Positions 1-10,259 of a DNA stretch of 64,000 nucleotides are shown here, in pieces; position 1 is the first letter of the stretch, and each line of letters opens with the position of its first letter. The notes under the pieces are model-generated. The model saw nothing but the letters and a program-made list of their open reading frames with translations, ran no database searches and was not told where the DNA came from. Position numbers and translations under genes: made by a program. The stretch lies in assembly GCF_964204645.1 (NCBI RefSeq), contig NC_134030.1:1711855-1775854 (forward strand), read 5' to 3'. This DNA comes from Tubulanus polymorphus (lineage: Eukaryota; Nemertea; Palaeonemertea; Tubulaniformes; Tubulanidae).

Positions 1-404
1 AACAACGTTGTAAACCTTAACAATGGTTTTTCACCCCATAATAAACTTATATCAAAATTCCTCTGTAAACTGGTTAAACTCAACACTTGATTTCCCCTTT
101 GATTATTTGTTATTTGTTCTCTCATCAATTTCGTCTCTGACTTAACTTGTATTCACCTTTGTTTTAATTTAAGTGCCCCTTAGTTTGTATTTCTTTTTAC
201 TACTGACTTTAAGTTTCATTTATATTTATACTCACTATTGTTGTTTATAATCACCCCTTAGTTTGCTTCCCTTTAATCTATTTTAGCGTGTAACTGTTTC
301 TACGTTAATTTTCCTTTAGTTTGTATCATCTCTGATTACTTGAATTAGTCTCTTTGTCCCTGGATTGTATATATATCTCATATTTCTGTAGTATCTCATT
401 ATTC

Positions 405-434
405 CTGAAGATGACTATTAGGATATAGTCGAAA
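405..434 (+). other. hammerhead-ribozyme-like core motif
   Basis: CTGAAGA (405-411) is followed by a perfect six-pair helix, GACTAT (413-418) with ATAGTC (425-430) around the loop TAGGAT, and then by GAAA (431-434). This matches the CUGANGA, stem II, GAAA order of a hammerhead ribozyme. I could not find a convincing stem III or cleavage-site UH next to it, so it may be a degenerate or non-catalytic relic. Decayed relatives lie at about 61332-61375 and 63741-63784. All three are followed by ACGTTGAATAAA, which suggests a dispersed repeat family. Hammerheads are known from Penelope-like and retrozyme elements; the assignment here is inference. Confidence 0.25.
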
Positions 435-838
435 CGTTGAATAAACTACTATCTCGAAGTTTCATTTTCGGACTTTTTATTATCATTGTGGGATTCTCTC
501 CTCATTGTCAATAATATTTTGCCAAATAGCTTGTATGTGTACACATAGACCTGTGACGTTTTGCACATCGATTTACAGTTGTCGTTTGTAAAATGACGCT
601 GAATGGTTAACATTGTTCAGGTTTCATAATAGTAACGTTTTATAAGGCGTCAAAATGACTTTAAAGAGGTCCATGCGGGAACGTAAATCGCGACTCTGTG
701 TAGGCGGCCATGTTACATAGTTCACGTGATGAAATACTGAAATCTGATTGGATCCGTAGATTCCGCGGAAAATGGCGGACGGGCAAAACCTGTCCCATAT
801 TGAATGGCACAGGCAACCAGTCTAGTTTTCTAAACGAT

Positions 839-883
839 GTATTTATTACTCGCGTACCACAATATTTATTACTCGCGTACCAC
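839..883. repeat. short direct duplication
   Basis: ATTTATTACTCGCGTACCAC occurs at 841-860 and again at 864-883. Related text occurs near 18066-18086, so this is part of a dispersed repeat family. Confidence 0.7.
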
Positions 884-1236
884 AGTCGGACAATCGACCT
901 ATGTACGATCTCCACCGTCGCGTGCTGCCTTTACATAAACAATAAGCGGTAAATCTGTGAACTAATTTCTAACCTCACTTGCCACAGTAAGACACCGATC
1001 GGCAGCCGACGAAGTTAATCCCAGTCCAGTGACTAAATCGCAAATTTAGCACCAGAGGCTGAAAGTTGTTGGGAATGCGTGGCTGTAAATCATAAATAAA
1101 ATATATATTAAACTAAAAGTATGTGTTTATGTTGATGGTTGAGTTTTTGTCAAGGTGTGGAATGCGCGTTTGTGCCGATCATACAGCAACTTATGATTGT
1201 TTGTACATCACAGCCAGAACCCAGGTCCACTCATTA

Positions 1237-1312
1237 GGATCCAGTTCCACAGATCAGGATCCAGCTCCTAGGATCCAGTTCCACAGATCAGGATCCAGCT
1301 CACAGAATCCAG
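1237..1312. repeat. GGATCCAG-containing short repeat
   Basis: Imperfect repeats of GGATCCAGTTCCACAGATCA occur about every 20 bases. The open frame across it (1123-1338) is a consequence of the repeat and is not taken as a gene. Confidence 0.6.
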
Positions 1313-1705
1313 TTGCATATAGTTTGATCCAAGGTTAGACTTATAGTAATATGTTCATTTCCACAGTGTTAGTCTTGACTTTAATTTTGAGCATACAAAA
1401 ACATCTCGATTCAACGGACGGCTAATTACGATTCAAGAGAGGCTTCTAGGTATAATGTGAACAAATGTTTTAAATGAAGTTAAATGATTTAATGTAGATA
1501 GTTTAAAGTCGATGAGCCTCTGATTTTAATCTATACATGTTCACGGATTTGTCCCATTATAACCTATTTCTTATAATCACAGGTCAGCGGTCGCCATTGT
1601 GTCCGGATTCAGGTTGAATTTTGATCGACTTTTTTCACAATGGAATCGGTGCGCATTCCTTTACCGGATATCGATCGTATGGTATTGTTATAGATAATCG
1701 CTTGG

Positions 1706-2335
1706 ATGGACCGCAACTCTTCCGATCCATTTTACCTGACCAGCACCTTCCTTTCGACCACTGGACACCAGACAGCTAGCACCTCCTGTGAAAATTCTCC
1801 CGGAACCCGAACGTGTTTGGTAAGTGTTAACATTTGACATAACCATTAGAAATTTATTCGTAAGAAACTTTATGAACTTGTTTCATTTCCGCTTATGTTT
1901 TCCGCACCCAGTTGAACAGTTTAAGAATGATTTTGACTCTTTAAAAGTTAAATTTTTTGACGATGAAATTAATTACTCTTACTAAACAATTCATTTCAAA
2001 TGTGGCTGACTCTTGACTGGTTAAACTCAATTAGATTGACTTTAAGCCCGGGTTAATATTGATACTGCTCTATTAAACCAGCCCCTGTTCTCAATTTTTT
2101 AAGTTTTATTGCCATTGTCAATGAGGACAACAATTTGTACTTAACCGTTTTTAGCTTAATGTTCTCACAAACTCGCTAGGCCATGGTGGCAAATTCTAAT
2201 TTCATTGAAGTTTGTACTGTTTAATACATGTCATCAAAATTTTAATTTCAAAATCAAAATAATTTGAAGTGTTCAATGTGTTGTCCTCTTTTGTAGGATA
2301 GCGAAAACACACTGTTGGAAATAACTGAAGTCTGA
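1706..2335 (+). CDS. possible two-exon small ORF
   Basis: An ATG at 1706 opens a 38-codon frame ending exactly at TTTG|GTAAGT (exon end 1819). A pyrimidine-rich acceptor, TCTTTTGTAG, precedes 2297, and the frame continues in phase 0 for 12 codons to TGA at 2333-2335. The product would be 50 residues, Ser/Thr-rich (starting MDRNSSDPFYLTSTFLSTTG) and ending LLEITEV. There is no signal peptide and no recognised domain. Support is the matched splice pair and phase; the short length and lack of a visible promoter weaken it. It may be a 5' UTR ORF of a longer transcript. Confidence 0.25.
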
Positions 2336-2443
2336 ACAAATCGTTGAGAAGCGCAATTCTTTTTGGTGAGTAAGTATATATCGCTTTCTTTCATCATTTT
2401 CATTCTTTTACAACTCCCAGTCTTAAATGTATCAATCAGTTTC

Positions 2444-2575
2444 CCTCAGGCCAGGTACCCATCTTGGGTGGAGCAGGGAGGTCACCTCCCTGAGTGTCGT
2501 GCGGAATTCGAACACGTGAGTTGCTTCCCAGATTCGAACGCGACAACCACGGCTCGCCCGCTGTTAAATCTTTCG
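2444..2575 (-). mobile_element. SINE-like fragment
   Basis: Read on the minus strand, this segment has a B-box-like GCGTTCGAATCTGGG followed by a second GTTCGAATTCC and by a block containing GGTGGAGCAGG-type sequence and GGGTACCTGGCC on the complement. This resembles tRNA-derived SINEs of molluscs and other invertebrates. No clear A box is visible, so it may be 5' truncated. Confidence 0.3.
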
Positions 2576-3062
2576 TAATTTTTTAGGAGTCCTAAAACCG
2601 TTTTTAGTTTGAAAAAAATTGTATTCAAAACTTCTGAAAAAAACTATTTACTTATTGAGATAATACGCAAATTCATTTCTGAAATCCCTTTTGTCGAACC
2701 GGGTGATTTATCTCATCGCTATATCTGCGGCGAAAAAACCGATATGCGCGAGCAGTTCTGAACGGCGGGGAATCCCCGTAACGTTCTCCGCAGCAAAGCC
2801 ACGTGACACGACTAACTTGTACGTGCGTGCTCCGTATTAGTGAAGACACTGCTACTCACGAGATGCTGGTTCAGAGATCGCCGCCAGTACTCTTAGACTA
2901 GTTGAGGTCGCACTCTAGAGCAGCGAGATTTATAAAATAGATACCGCGCTCTTTGAATTGATGTCAGTATTCTTTAGATCTCTCAAACCGGCTGAGTAAC
3001 TTTTGAATTCTATGTTTTCTCTAGCATTTGCTGGTGAGTCATCGATCCACATCGGGGACCGC

Positions 3063-3310
3063 ACCTAGGAGCAGCAAGTAGGAGCATCCACTGGGACCAC
3101 ACCTAGGAGCAGCCACAGGGACCACACCTAGGAGCAGCCACAGGGACCACATCTAGGAGCAGCCACAGGGACCACACCTAGGAGCAGCCACAGGGACCAC
3201 ACCTAGGAGCAGCCACAGGGACCACACCTAGGAGCAGCCACAGGGACCACACCTAGGAGCAGCCACACCTAGGAGCAGCCACAGGGACCACACCTAGGAG
3301 CAGCCACAGG
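3063..3310. repeat. 25-bp minisatellite, about 10 copies
   Basis: The unit CCTAGGAGCAGCCACAGGGA plus CCACA repeats head-to-tail with very few changes. One unit near 3262-3278 is shortened. It lies next to a GT-rich sequence (GCTGGTGAGTCATCG at about 3030) that could be a splice donor, but no exon can be supported. Confidence 0.9.
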
Positions 3311-3312
3311 AG

Positions 3313-4540
3313 GGACTGACCTGAATTGGGAATCACTGAATGGAAAAGATAAGTAGAGATATATTTATTATTAAACTACAATATTTTTGGAGTACAGGTC
3401 TTGAGATGTTTTCAAACTTCCCATCATCTCTTCAGGTGTTTCTGTTGTAGTATGTGGTTATTTTTCTGTTCAAGTGTCGCCCCCATATTTTTCTGATTGC
3501 TAGCAAAAAACAGGGTTAAATTGCTGTATCAAGCATATTACGATGTTAGATTAATTTGTTCTTGTTGTTCAGGCGTTTCTGCAGTTTTTGAATGTTTTAA
3601 TGTAAAGTCCATCACCGATTTACACACCACATTCAGGTATTCTCTATCGTGATAAATTGTGAATCAAAAACTTACATATTTAGACTTAATTAGAAATTCA
3701 TTGGTTCAAAAGGTTTTCATTTATAAAAAAATGTTAAAATTGATTGAAAATAATTACATTGTTGTAATGGGAGTGATTTTTCGACCCTAATTAACATCGA
3801 AAAAGTTAAACAGAAAATTTAGAAAAAAATAATGAAATAAATAATAAAATAGATAAGTAAATCTAGTCCTGCTTTCACAAAAAAGTTTTGTTCAGACTTT
3901 TTGGGAAACTGGATATATATATATAACTTATATTTATTTTAATCATAAGGTATAATATAGCAATTGACTTGAAATGAATATCATACTAGTATTTATAAAC
4001 ATACAAATCTTCATTAACAAACTAGGGCAAAACATCCCAAAAACGTTAGTTAAAGATATATCATAATTCATTTACTCATTTCAAAATGAGATTTACCATA
4101 TTTACATATATCATATCATATATCGTTATCTCAATTTTTATGGTTATTCAACTACCTCAATTCTGGGATTTATTAAATAGCAACAATTGTGCAAAATCTT
4201 AGTATTTTCACTGGTGTCACTTTCTTCTTTTTGCCGCTGCTTTTATTTAAAGAAAACACGTTGGCCTTCGTCAATTTGATAATAATAATTGTCTTATTTG
4301 GAAAGAAATTCTTGGATTCAGAAAATATAGCACTTGTATCTGAATTCTTGGAAATATTCATTGAATCATCAATCGAAGTGACAAAAATTAGACAAAAAAT
4401 ACTTTTAGTGGATAAATGGTGGTTGTAAGCGGGATTGTTAGACGGAGAGGGGAGATAGAGGAACCACTCGTCTTTTCTTCTGATGCTGTCCTGTCTTGCA
4501 TTCTGTGACGCAGATTGTAGTTGGATAAACACAGCTGATA
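3313..4540. other. AT-rich stretch without supported gene
   Basis: Mostly AT-rich unique-looking sequence with microsatellite-like TATATA and AAATAA runs. The 150-residue minus-strand frame at 4173-4625 is Ile/Asn/Lys/Ser-rich, as expected of translated AT-rich DNA, and is not accepted. Confidence 0.5.
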
Positions 4541-4548
4541 TCTCATTA

Positions 4549-4692
4549 TCATCGTAATTGAAATGTATGTTGTACCTCTGAATCTGCATTCTTTTTTGGC
4601 GGCCGAGGTCCACTTGTTCCCTCACTACAACTGCTGTCCGATCCTTTTCTCTTTCTCGAGGTTTTGGAATTAATATTAAAAGTTCCGTCCAT
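4549..4692 (-). CDS. possible basic, Ser-rich ORF or exon
   Basis: An ATG at 4692 (minus) opens a short frame starting MDGTFNINSKTSRKRKGSDS and continuing with a GPRPPKKNADSE segment, then stops after about 47 codons. SRKRK and RPPKK look like a nuclear localisation signal, and the composition differs from the AT-rich surroundings. A GAG|GTAC boundary after 39 codons (4576) could be a weak splice donor, but GTACAA is a poor match. It lies just beyond the low-coordinate end of the minus-strand exon copies, and its composition resembles the basic tail of that gene, but no direct homology is visible. It may be the first exon of an unidentified gene. Confidence 0.3.
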   Translation of the reverse strand: MDGTFNINSKTSRKRKGSDSSCSEGTSGPRPPKKNADSEVQHTFQLR

Positions 4693-5004
4693 CAGCTCTT
4701 AGCCGTTGAGAAGTACTGCGTGAAAATGAGCAAAACTAGTAATCATAGCTTGACCTGGTTTCTCAATGATGATGTCACTGGGAAAGCCTTTTGGAATAGT
4801 TGAAAGGCTTGATGTTAATACTTGATCTGGATGGGTCAATAACAAATAAGGATTTGTGTTTTTCTAACCCATTTACGTAAGATATCAACAGACAGGGTTC
4901 ATTCAGAGGTCAATCCTAAATGTCCCTCCCTTGAGAAGAATGACATTTCAGGTCATCAAAAGATTAAAATTCATTTAAAATCTGAATCTTTGGCTTTTCT
5001 ATAA

Positions 5005-5606
5005 ACAGATTGCAGATTGCATTGGCTTGAAACCTGCTTTTGGCATCTAGAAAAATAAGTAAAAATCATTTGAAAATACATTTTATAATGAGTCCGTCAA
5101 ACAGTTCAATACTTTCTTACACTTTTTCTTAACAAAGTATGAATAAATTAGCATGAAAACAGTAAATTTGTAATTGCAGCAGCTTAGCCGCTTGAAGTCG
5201 AAGGGTCTGCCCCCCCCCCCGTGTTTTTCTCTGAGCTTTCGGCATCTAGTAAGATAACTATGATATAATGATATTAATAGAAAAATTTAAAGTAAAAGTA
5301 TTGAATAAATTGAAGATACATCATATAATCGAGGCAGTCAAACAGTTCAGTACTTTCTTACAACTATTCTTAATCATGAATAAATTAGCATGGAAACAGT
5401 AAATGTGTACTTACAGTAGCATACGGGCTGGAACTTGAGGGGCCCGCGCCCCAGGTTTTTCTAATTGCTTTAGGCATTGTTGTAATGCATGGTATGAATA
5501 ATTAGCATGGAAGCAGTACATTTGTAATTGCAGCAGCTTATGGGCTGGAGGTCGGGCTGGAAGTTGAAGCTTCTGCGCCCCCTGTTTTTCTCTGAGGTTT
5601 CGGCAT
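5005..5606 (-). pseudogene. first-coding-microexon copies, cluster 1 (four copies)
   Basis: Minus-strand copies of the + gene's first coding exon start at ATG positions 5046, 5245, 5477 and 5606, each beginning MPKA or MPKP. The 5477 copy is the best: 63 nt (5415-5477) reading MPKAIRKTWGAGPSSSSPY and ending at GTAAGT. The 5245 copy has a long G run (C on + at about 5210) and reads out of frame, the 5606 copy ends in a stop after a duplicated SSP motif, and the 5046 copy diverges into a KAGFKP sequence seen again near 13920. Flanking spacers share AATAAATTAGCATGGAAGCA and CAAACAGTTCAGTACTTTCT, showing tandem duplication of exon plus intron. Confidence 0.7.
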
Positions 5607-5780
5607 CTAGTAAAATAACTATGATATAATGATATTAATAGAAAAATTTAAAGTAAAAGTATTAAATAAATTGAAGATACATCATATAATCGAGGCAGTC
5701 AAACAGTTCAGTACTTTCTTACAACTATTCTTAAGCATGGTATGAATAAATAAGCATGGAAGCAGTAAATTTGTACTTAC

Positions 5781-5846
5781 TTTATTATACGGGCTCGATG
5801 TTGAGGGGCCCGCGCCCCGTGTTTTTTTGGTTGCTTTTGGCATCTT
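5781..5846 (-). CDS. intact-looking copy of the MPKA microexon
   Basis: The segment has the acceptor TTCTAG, then AAG and ATG at 5843. It reads MPKATKKTRGAGPSTSSPY plus NK over 21 codons and ends at the donor GTAAGT (5780-5775). Sequence, length and phase match the + strand first coding exon (23309-23371). It lies immediately downstream, in minus-strand sense, of the 5927-6873 47-bp minisatellite, exactly as the + exon lies after its own array. No following exons in order are seen below it, so whether it is expressed is unknown. Confidence 0.55.
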
Positions 5847-5926
5847 CTAGAAAAACAAGTAAAAATATTAAATCATTTGAAAATATATCAGTCAGTCTTA
5901 TTCTGGTTCAGTGAACTAATTCTTTA

Positions 5927-6873
5927 TATGGTGCATGTAGGGGTCCAGGGACACCACATCCACTAATTCTCTATATGGTGCATGTAGGGGTCCAGGGACA
6001 CCACATCCACTAATTCTCTATATGGTGCATGTAGGGGTCCAGGGACACCACATCCACTAATTCTCTATACGATGCATGTAGGGGTCCAGGGACACCACAT
6101 CCACTAATTCTCTATATGGTGCATGTAGGGGTCCAGGGACACCACATCCACTAATTCTCTATATGGTGCATGTAGGGGTCCAGGGACACCACATCCACTA
6201 ATTCTCTATATGGTGCATGTAGGGGTCCAGGGACACCACATCCACTAATTCTCTATATGGTGCATGTAGGGGTCCAGGAACACCACATCCACTAATTCTC
6301 TATATGGTGCATGTAGGGGTCCAGGGACACCACATCCACTAATTCTCTATATGGTGCATGTAGGGGTCCAGGGACACCACATCCACTAATTCTCTATATG
6401 ATGCATGTAGGGGTCCAGGGACACCACATCCACTAATTCTCTATATGGTGCATGTAGGGGTCCAGGGACACCACATCCACTAATTCTCTATATGATGCAT
6501 GTAGGGGTCCAGGGACACCACATCCACTAATTCTCTATACGATGCATGTAGGGGTCCCGGGACACCACATCCACTAATTCTCTATATGGTGCATGTAGGG
6601 GTCCAGGGACACCACATCCACTAATTCTCTATATGGTGCATGTAGGGGTCCAGGGACACCACATCCACTAATTCTCTATATGGTGCATGTAGGGGTCCAG
6701 GGACACCACATCCACTAATTCTCTATATGGTGCATGTAGGGGTCCAGGGACACCACATCCACTAATTCTCTATATGGTGCATGTAGGGGTCCAGGGACAC
6801 CACATCCACTAATTCTCTATATGGTGCATGTAGGGGTCCACTCTATATGGTGCATGTAGGGGTCCAGGGACAC
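5927..6873 (-). repeat. 47-bp minisatellite, about 20 copies
   Basis: Head-to-tail 47-bp units begin CTAATTCTCTATATGGTG and contain GGGGTCCAGGGACACCACAT. They are nearly identical, with a few ATACGATG variants. The same unit occurs at 11227-11372, 12660-13177 and, inverted, at 22846-23236, always just upstream of a copy of the MPKA microexon in its own reading sense. Confidence 0.95.
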
Positions 6874-7002
6874 GTATTGTTAAAAAGAGGCAGTTTAACG
6901 TCGTACCACAGGACAAACAGATAAAAATCACTGATAAAATGTATGGATAAAACGTATTGTTAAAAAGAGGCAGTTTAACGTCGTACCACAGGACAAACAG
7001 AG
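6873..7002. repeat. about 50-bp direct repeat pair
   Basis: ACGTATTGTTAAAAAGAGGC and the following bases to GGACAAACAGA occur twice, starting at about 6873 and about 6953, directly after the 47-bp array. Confidence 0.8.
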
Positions 7003-7045
7003 TGCAATAATCAATGATTTTAATCCAAATAAGATCTTTTTAGTT

Positions 7046-7099
7046 GTGACTGTTTGAATTGAGAGGCGGCGATCTCGCTAGTGAGCCAAAATACAGACA
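7046..7099 (-). pseudogene. degraded fused exon 5/6 copy
   Basis: After an acceptor-like TTTCAAG, the minus strand reads LYFGSLARSPPLNSNSHN and then stops. It aligns with the exon 5 plus exon 6 junction copy at 9035-9149 (LYFGSPGRSPPLNSDNNN) but is truncated, running into a sequence also found at about 13290-13320. Confidence 0.6.
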
Positions 7100-7196
7100 C
7101 TTGAAATGAAAATAATAAAAATAGTCAATTTCATTCGACATTTTTATTATGACGTTCATTAATTAAAAAATTAGCATGAAAGCAAAGAATTTATAA

Positions 7197-7646
7197 TTAC
7201 AGGAGCATATGGGCTTGATGTTGAGGGACGCCCTTGTCCGCTGGGTGCCTTTTTCGTGGCTTATGATATCTAAAAAAATTAGTAATAATATTAAATAAAT
7301 TGAAAATATATCATATATCGAGCCAGTCAAACAGTTCAGTACTTTCTAACAACTATTCTTAATCATGAATAAATTAGCATGGAAACAGTAAATTTGTACT
7401 AACAGTAGGATACGGGCTTGATGTTGAGGGCCCGCACCCCACGTTTTTTTCACTGCTTTCGGCATTATCTAGAAAAATAAGTAAAACTATAAAATCATTC
7501 GAAAATACATAATATATCAGATTGTGGTTATCATGGTAATCATGGTATGAATAAATTAGCATGGACGCAGTAAATTTGTTCTAGCATCATTTGTACTGGA
7601 CGTGAGGGTGCCCTCGCCCGCTGGGCGTTTTTGCAGCTTTAGGCAT
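7197..7646 (-). pseudogene. MPKA microexon copies, cluster 2
   Basis: There are three minus-strand copies: one near 7197-7268 whose ATG is lost (ends ...GRPSTSSPYAP-like), one with ATG at 7465 that needs a one-base shift to read GPSTSSPY, and one with ATG at 7646 reading MPKAAKTPSGRG. The donor of the 7465 copy is GTTAGT rather than GTAAGT. The 62-residue frame at 7374-7562 is intron plus exon read-through. Confidence 0.65.
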
Positions 7647-8060
7647 ATAGAAAAAGTAAAAATATTTAATCATTTGAAAATATATCTAGCCTCTCATACA
7701 GTTAAGTACTTTTACTTGCCTTATTCTTAAGCATGATATAAATGAATTATGCTGGACGTGAGACAGAAACGGAAAGAAAACAGGCCGGCCCAATTCCTGG
7801 CCACCTTCATACCGAATGTTGAGTCAAAAAGGTGCTTTGGGCTTTAAAGAATTGAAGACACTATTGTAAGCCGAAATAATTGTGGAATTGGACTAAAATT
7901 AAATCAAAAAATATGTGGTACATGTTATAGTTGATTTTTTTTCAGTGAAGGCATATTAGGCGCACATGAACGACTCATGCGTTCAAGGCATATCCCTTCA
8001 CTTATGAATATTTTTAAGATCAGTTAATAAATCCGGAATTGTCCCCGAACGAAGCCGCTC
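7301..8060 (-). repeat. segmental direct duplication, copy A (copy B at 9437-10200)
   Basis: About 750 bp is almost identical between the two places, offset by about 2144 bp. It includes two MPKA microexon copies, the gene's 3' end remnant and its palindrome. Near-identity implies recent duplication or gene conversion, and a further partial copy begins near 10240. Confidence 0.85.
7760..8060 (-). pseudogene. 3'-end remnant of the + gene (copy A)
   Basis: The minus strand contains the last codons of the + gene (RSGTIPDL-type, from the GGGACAATTCCGG region), then the palindromic hairpin and the downstream sequence that follows the + gene at 40200-40345. The body of the last exon is missing: upstream it runs directly into the CTCCCAGAGGCAATT sequence also seen near 8880 and 27040. 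Confidence 0.7.
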
Positions 8061-8223
8061 CTCCAATAGGAATCTCCCAGAGGCAATTTAATTGATGGGC
8101 ACATTTTCAAAATTTGTTTTGGTTAGCGGGCCCCCGACACAGAGTTATGTAAACTGGTCACAACTTTTAACTACATACAAAAAAATTGAATGCATTGAAA
8201 TTGTATTTGGAGACTGAACTTAC

Positions 8224-8264
8224 TTGGTGCTTGAAAGTCGGGAGGCGTCTCTGGAGGGGTGCTA

Positions 8265-8295
<31 letters not shown>

Positions 8296-8373
8296 TGTTG
8301 TTGTTATTTGACAGATTAGAAACAGGCGTCTCCGGAGGAGTGCGCTGCTGCTGCTGCTGTTGTGATTCACCGA
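8224..8373 (-). pseudogene. exon 6 copy with internal expansion, out of phase
   Basis: Flanked by acceptor TTTACAG and donor GTAAGTTC, this 150-nt copy matches the + exon 6 (27578-27647, 70 nt) but has a partially duplicated SQQQ/SSS-TPPETP module and a longer AGC/CAG run. Its length is a multiple of three whereas + exon 6 is 3n+1, so it cannot join the same neighbours in frame. Three overlapping open frames here (8167-8572) result from the trinucleotide run. Confidence 0.7.
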
Positions 8374-8582
8374 CTGTAAATGGAAATAATATAAAAATAA
8401 ATGCAACAGAAAATGAACACAACAGGCACTTATTACACGGTAGTTCAGTAGAATGAAGGGGTCTGGGTACAAAAACGTGTATTTTAAGATTATCAGTATA
8501 TATTTCCGTGAGGAATTTCATAAAAACCGGCACGTACGAGGGAAGTGAGGCATGTGAGATTGAGGGCGTCACTGATACTTAC

Positions 8583-8621
8583 ATTTAGCAGCGGTGACCT
8601 AGCCTGCGAGGCAAACTGACG
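8583..8621 (-). CDS. copy of exon 5 (39 nt)
   Basis: Acceptor TTTCTAG, then RQFASQARSPLLN, then donor GTAAGTATCAG. It has the same 39-nt length and phase as + exon 5 (RQFASQRRSPSLN), with the flanking intron conserved too. It precedes the out-of-phase exon 6 copy, so the local gene copy is probably non-functional. Confidence 0.6.
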
Positions 8622-8749
8622 CTAGAAATGAAAATAAAAAAATACATTAGTCAAATTCATTAACGTTGCTAAGTTCAAGTTGCTGGTTTTTTAAACAATT
8701 TTAATAAGAAAAAAATATTCAGGTATAGCTAGCACTATATCAGGAACGT

Positions 8750-8990
8750 AGCTTGAGGCGGTTCGGGGGGGTTCGAAAATTCAGTTCCTCGCAAAGAAAA
8801 ATTAAAAACAGAAATGTTAAACTTACAAATATTGAAATTTGTTCATTTAATCAAAACCTTCGTTATATCAATAGAAATCTCCCAGAGGCAATTTAATTGA
8901 TGGGCACATTTTCAAAATTTGTTTTGGTTAGCGGCCCCCGACACAGAGTTATGAAAACTGGTCACAACTTTAACCGTTTTAGCTCCATAC
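8750..8990 (-). repeat. intron segment shared with + strand 26960-27200
   Basis: The sequence around CCCCGAACCGCCTCAAGCTACG and TTGGTTAGCGG(GG)CCCC is present in both loci in opposite orientation, next to exon 5 in each. This supports a common inverted duplication rather than chance exon similarity. A second partial minus copy lies at about 8060-8160. Confidence 0.75.
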
Positions 8991-9034
8991 AAAAAATTAA
9001 ATGCGTTGAAATTGTATTTGAAGACTGAACTTAC

Positions 9035-9149
9035 TTCGCGCTTGGAAGTCGGGAGGCGTCTCTGGCGGGAGGGGTGCGCTGCTGCTGCTGCTGTTGTTGT
9101 TATCCGAATTCAGAGGTGGCGATCGGCCTGGCGACCCAAAGTAGAGACG
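9035..9149 (-). pseudogene. fused exon 5 + exon 6 copy (intron absent)
   Basis: Acceptor TTTCTAG precedes a continuous 115-nt exon whose two halves read LYFGSPGRSPPLN and SDNNNSSSSSAPLPPETPPD, ending FQAR at donor GTAAGTTC. In the + gene these halves are exons 5 and 6, separated by a 210-bp intron (27368-27577). The join here falls exactly at the + intron position, and the exon keeps the 3n+1 length. The frame is open, so it could be functional, but a complete gene around it is not seen. Confidence 0.7.
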
Positions 9150-9270
9150 CTAGAAATTAAAAAATAATATAAATATATTAGTCAATTTCATTAAAGTTTA
9201 AATTTTCAACATTTTTATTGTAACGTTCATTAGTTAATAAATTAGCATGAAGCGATGAATTTGTACTCAC

Positions 9271-9339
9271 AGGTGCATATGGACTTGATGTAGAGGGACC
9301 CCCTTGTCCGCTGGGTGCCTTTTTGGTGGCTTTTGACAT
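9271..9339 (-). CDS. variant MPKA-type microexon (69 nt)
   Basis: ATG at 9339 reads MSKATKKAPSGQGGPSTSSP and then YAP, ending at donor GTGAGT. It is two codons longer than the 63-nt copies and has a Gly/Gln-rich centre. The copy at 7197-7268 is its decayed sister. Confidence 0.5.
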
Positions 9340-9436
9340 CTAAAAACATTAGTTATAATATTAAATAATATGAAAATATATAATATATCGAGCCAGTGAT
9401 ACAGTTGAGTACTTTCTTACAACTATTCTTAATCAT

Positions 9437-10200
9437 GAATAAATTGAAAATATATCATATATCGAGCCAGTCAAACAGTTCAGTACTTTCTAACAACTAT
9501 TCTTAATCATGAATAAATTAGCATGGAAACAGTAAATTTGTACTAACAGTAGGATACGGGCTTGATGTTGAGGGCCCGCACCCCACGTTTTTTTCACTGC
9601 TTTCGGCATTATCTAGAAAAATAAGTAAAACTATAAAATCATTCGAAAATACATAATATATCAGATTGTGGTAATCATGGTAATCATGGTATGAATAAAT
9701 TAGCATGGACGCAGTAAATTTGTTCTAGCACCATTTGTACTGGACGTGAGGGTGCCCTCGCCCGCTGGGCGTTTTTGCAGCTTTAGGCATATAGAAAAAG
9801 TAAAAATATTAAATCATTTGAAAATATATCTAGCCTCTCATACAGTTAAGTACTTTTACTTGCCTTATTCTTAAGCATGATATAAATGAATTATGCTGGG
9901 CGTGAGACAGAAACGGAAAGAAAACAGGCCGGCCCAATTCCCGGCCACCTTCATACCGAATGTTGAGTCAAAAAGGTGCTTTGGGCTTTAAAGAATTGAA
10001 GACACTATTGTAAGCCGAAATAATTGTGGAATTGGACTAAAATTAAATCAAAAAATATGTGGTACATGTTATAGTTGATTTTTTTTCAGTGAAGGCATAT
10101 TAGGCGCACATGAACGACTCATGCGTTCAAGGCATATCCCTTCACTGAAAGAATATTTTTTAAATCGGTTAACAAATCCGGAATTGTCCCCAAACGAAGC
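9437..10200 (-). repeat. segmental direct duplication, copy B
   Basis: Partner of 7301-8060. It includes MPKA microexon copies with ATG at 9609 and 9790 and the 3'-end remnant with palindrome at about 10085-10150. A few substitutions, for example in the CATGGTAATCATGG stretch, distinguish the copies. Confidence 0.85.
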
Positions 10201-10259
10201 CGCTCCTCCAATAGGAATCTCCCAGAGATTTTCGAGTAGTAATGATATTAAATAAATTG

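Larger units (their letters stand above)
1..1560. other. AT-rich noncoding stretch
   Basis: I see no convincing coding exon here. The stretch contains a hammerhead-like motif near 405-434, a short direct duplication at 839-883, a GGATCCAG-rich short repeat at 1237-1312, and a piece at about 860-985 that resembles 17880-18000. The two overlapping open frames near 661-952 lie on opposite strands over the same repeat-like sequence and have no splice or codon signature. Confidence 0.5.

Noticed and set aside
4173-4625. 150-codon minus-strand ORF
   Set aside because: Composition is that of translated AT-rich DNA, a + strand ORF overlaps it, and no motif or splice logic is seen.
5927-6873. CRISPR array
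   Set aside because: Units are contiguous 47-bp copies without unique spacers, and the context is eukaryotic.
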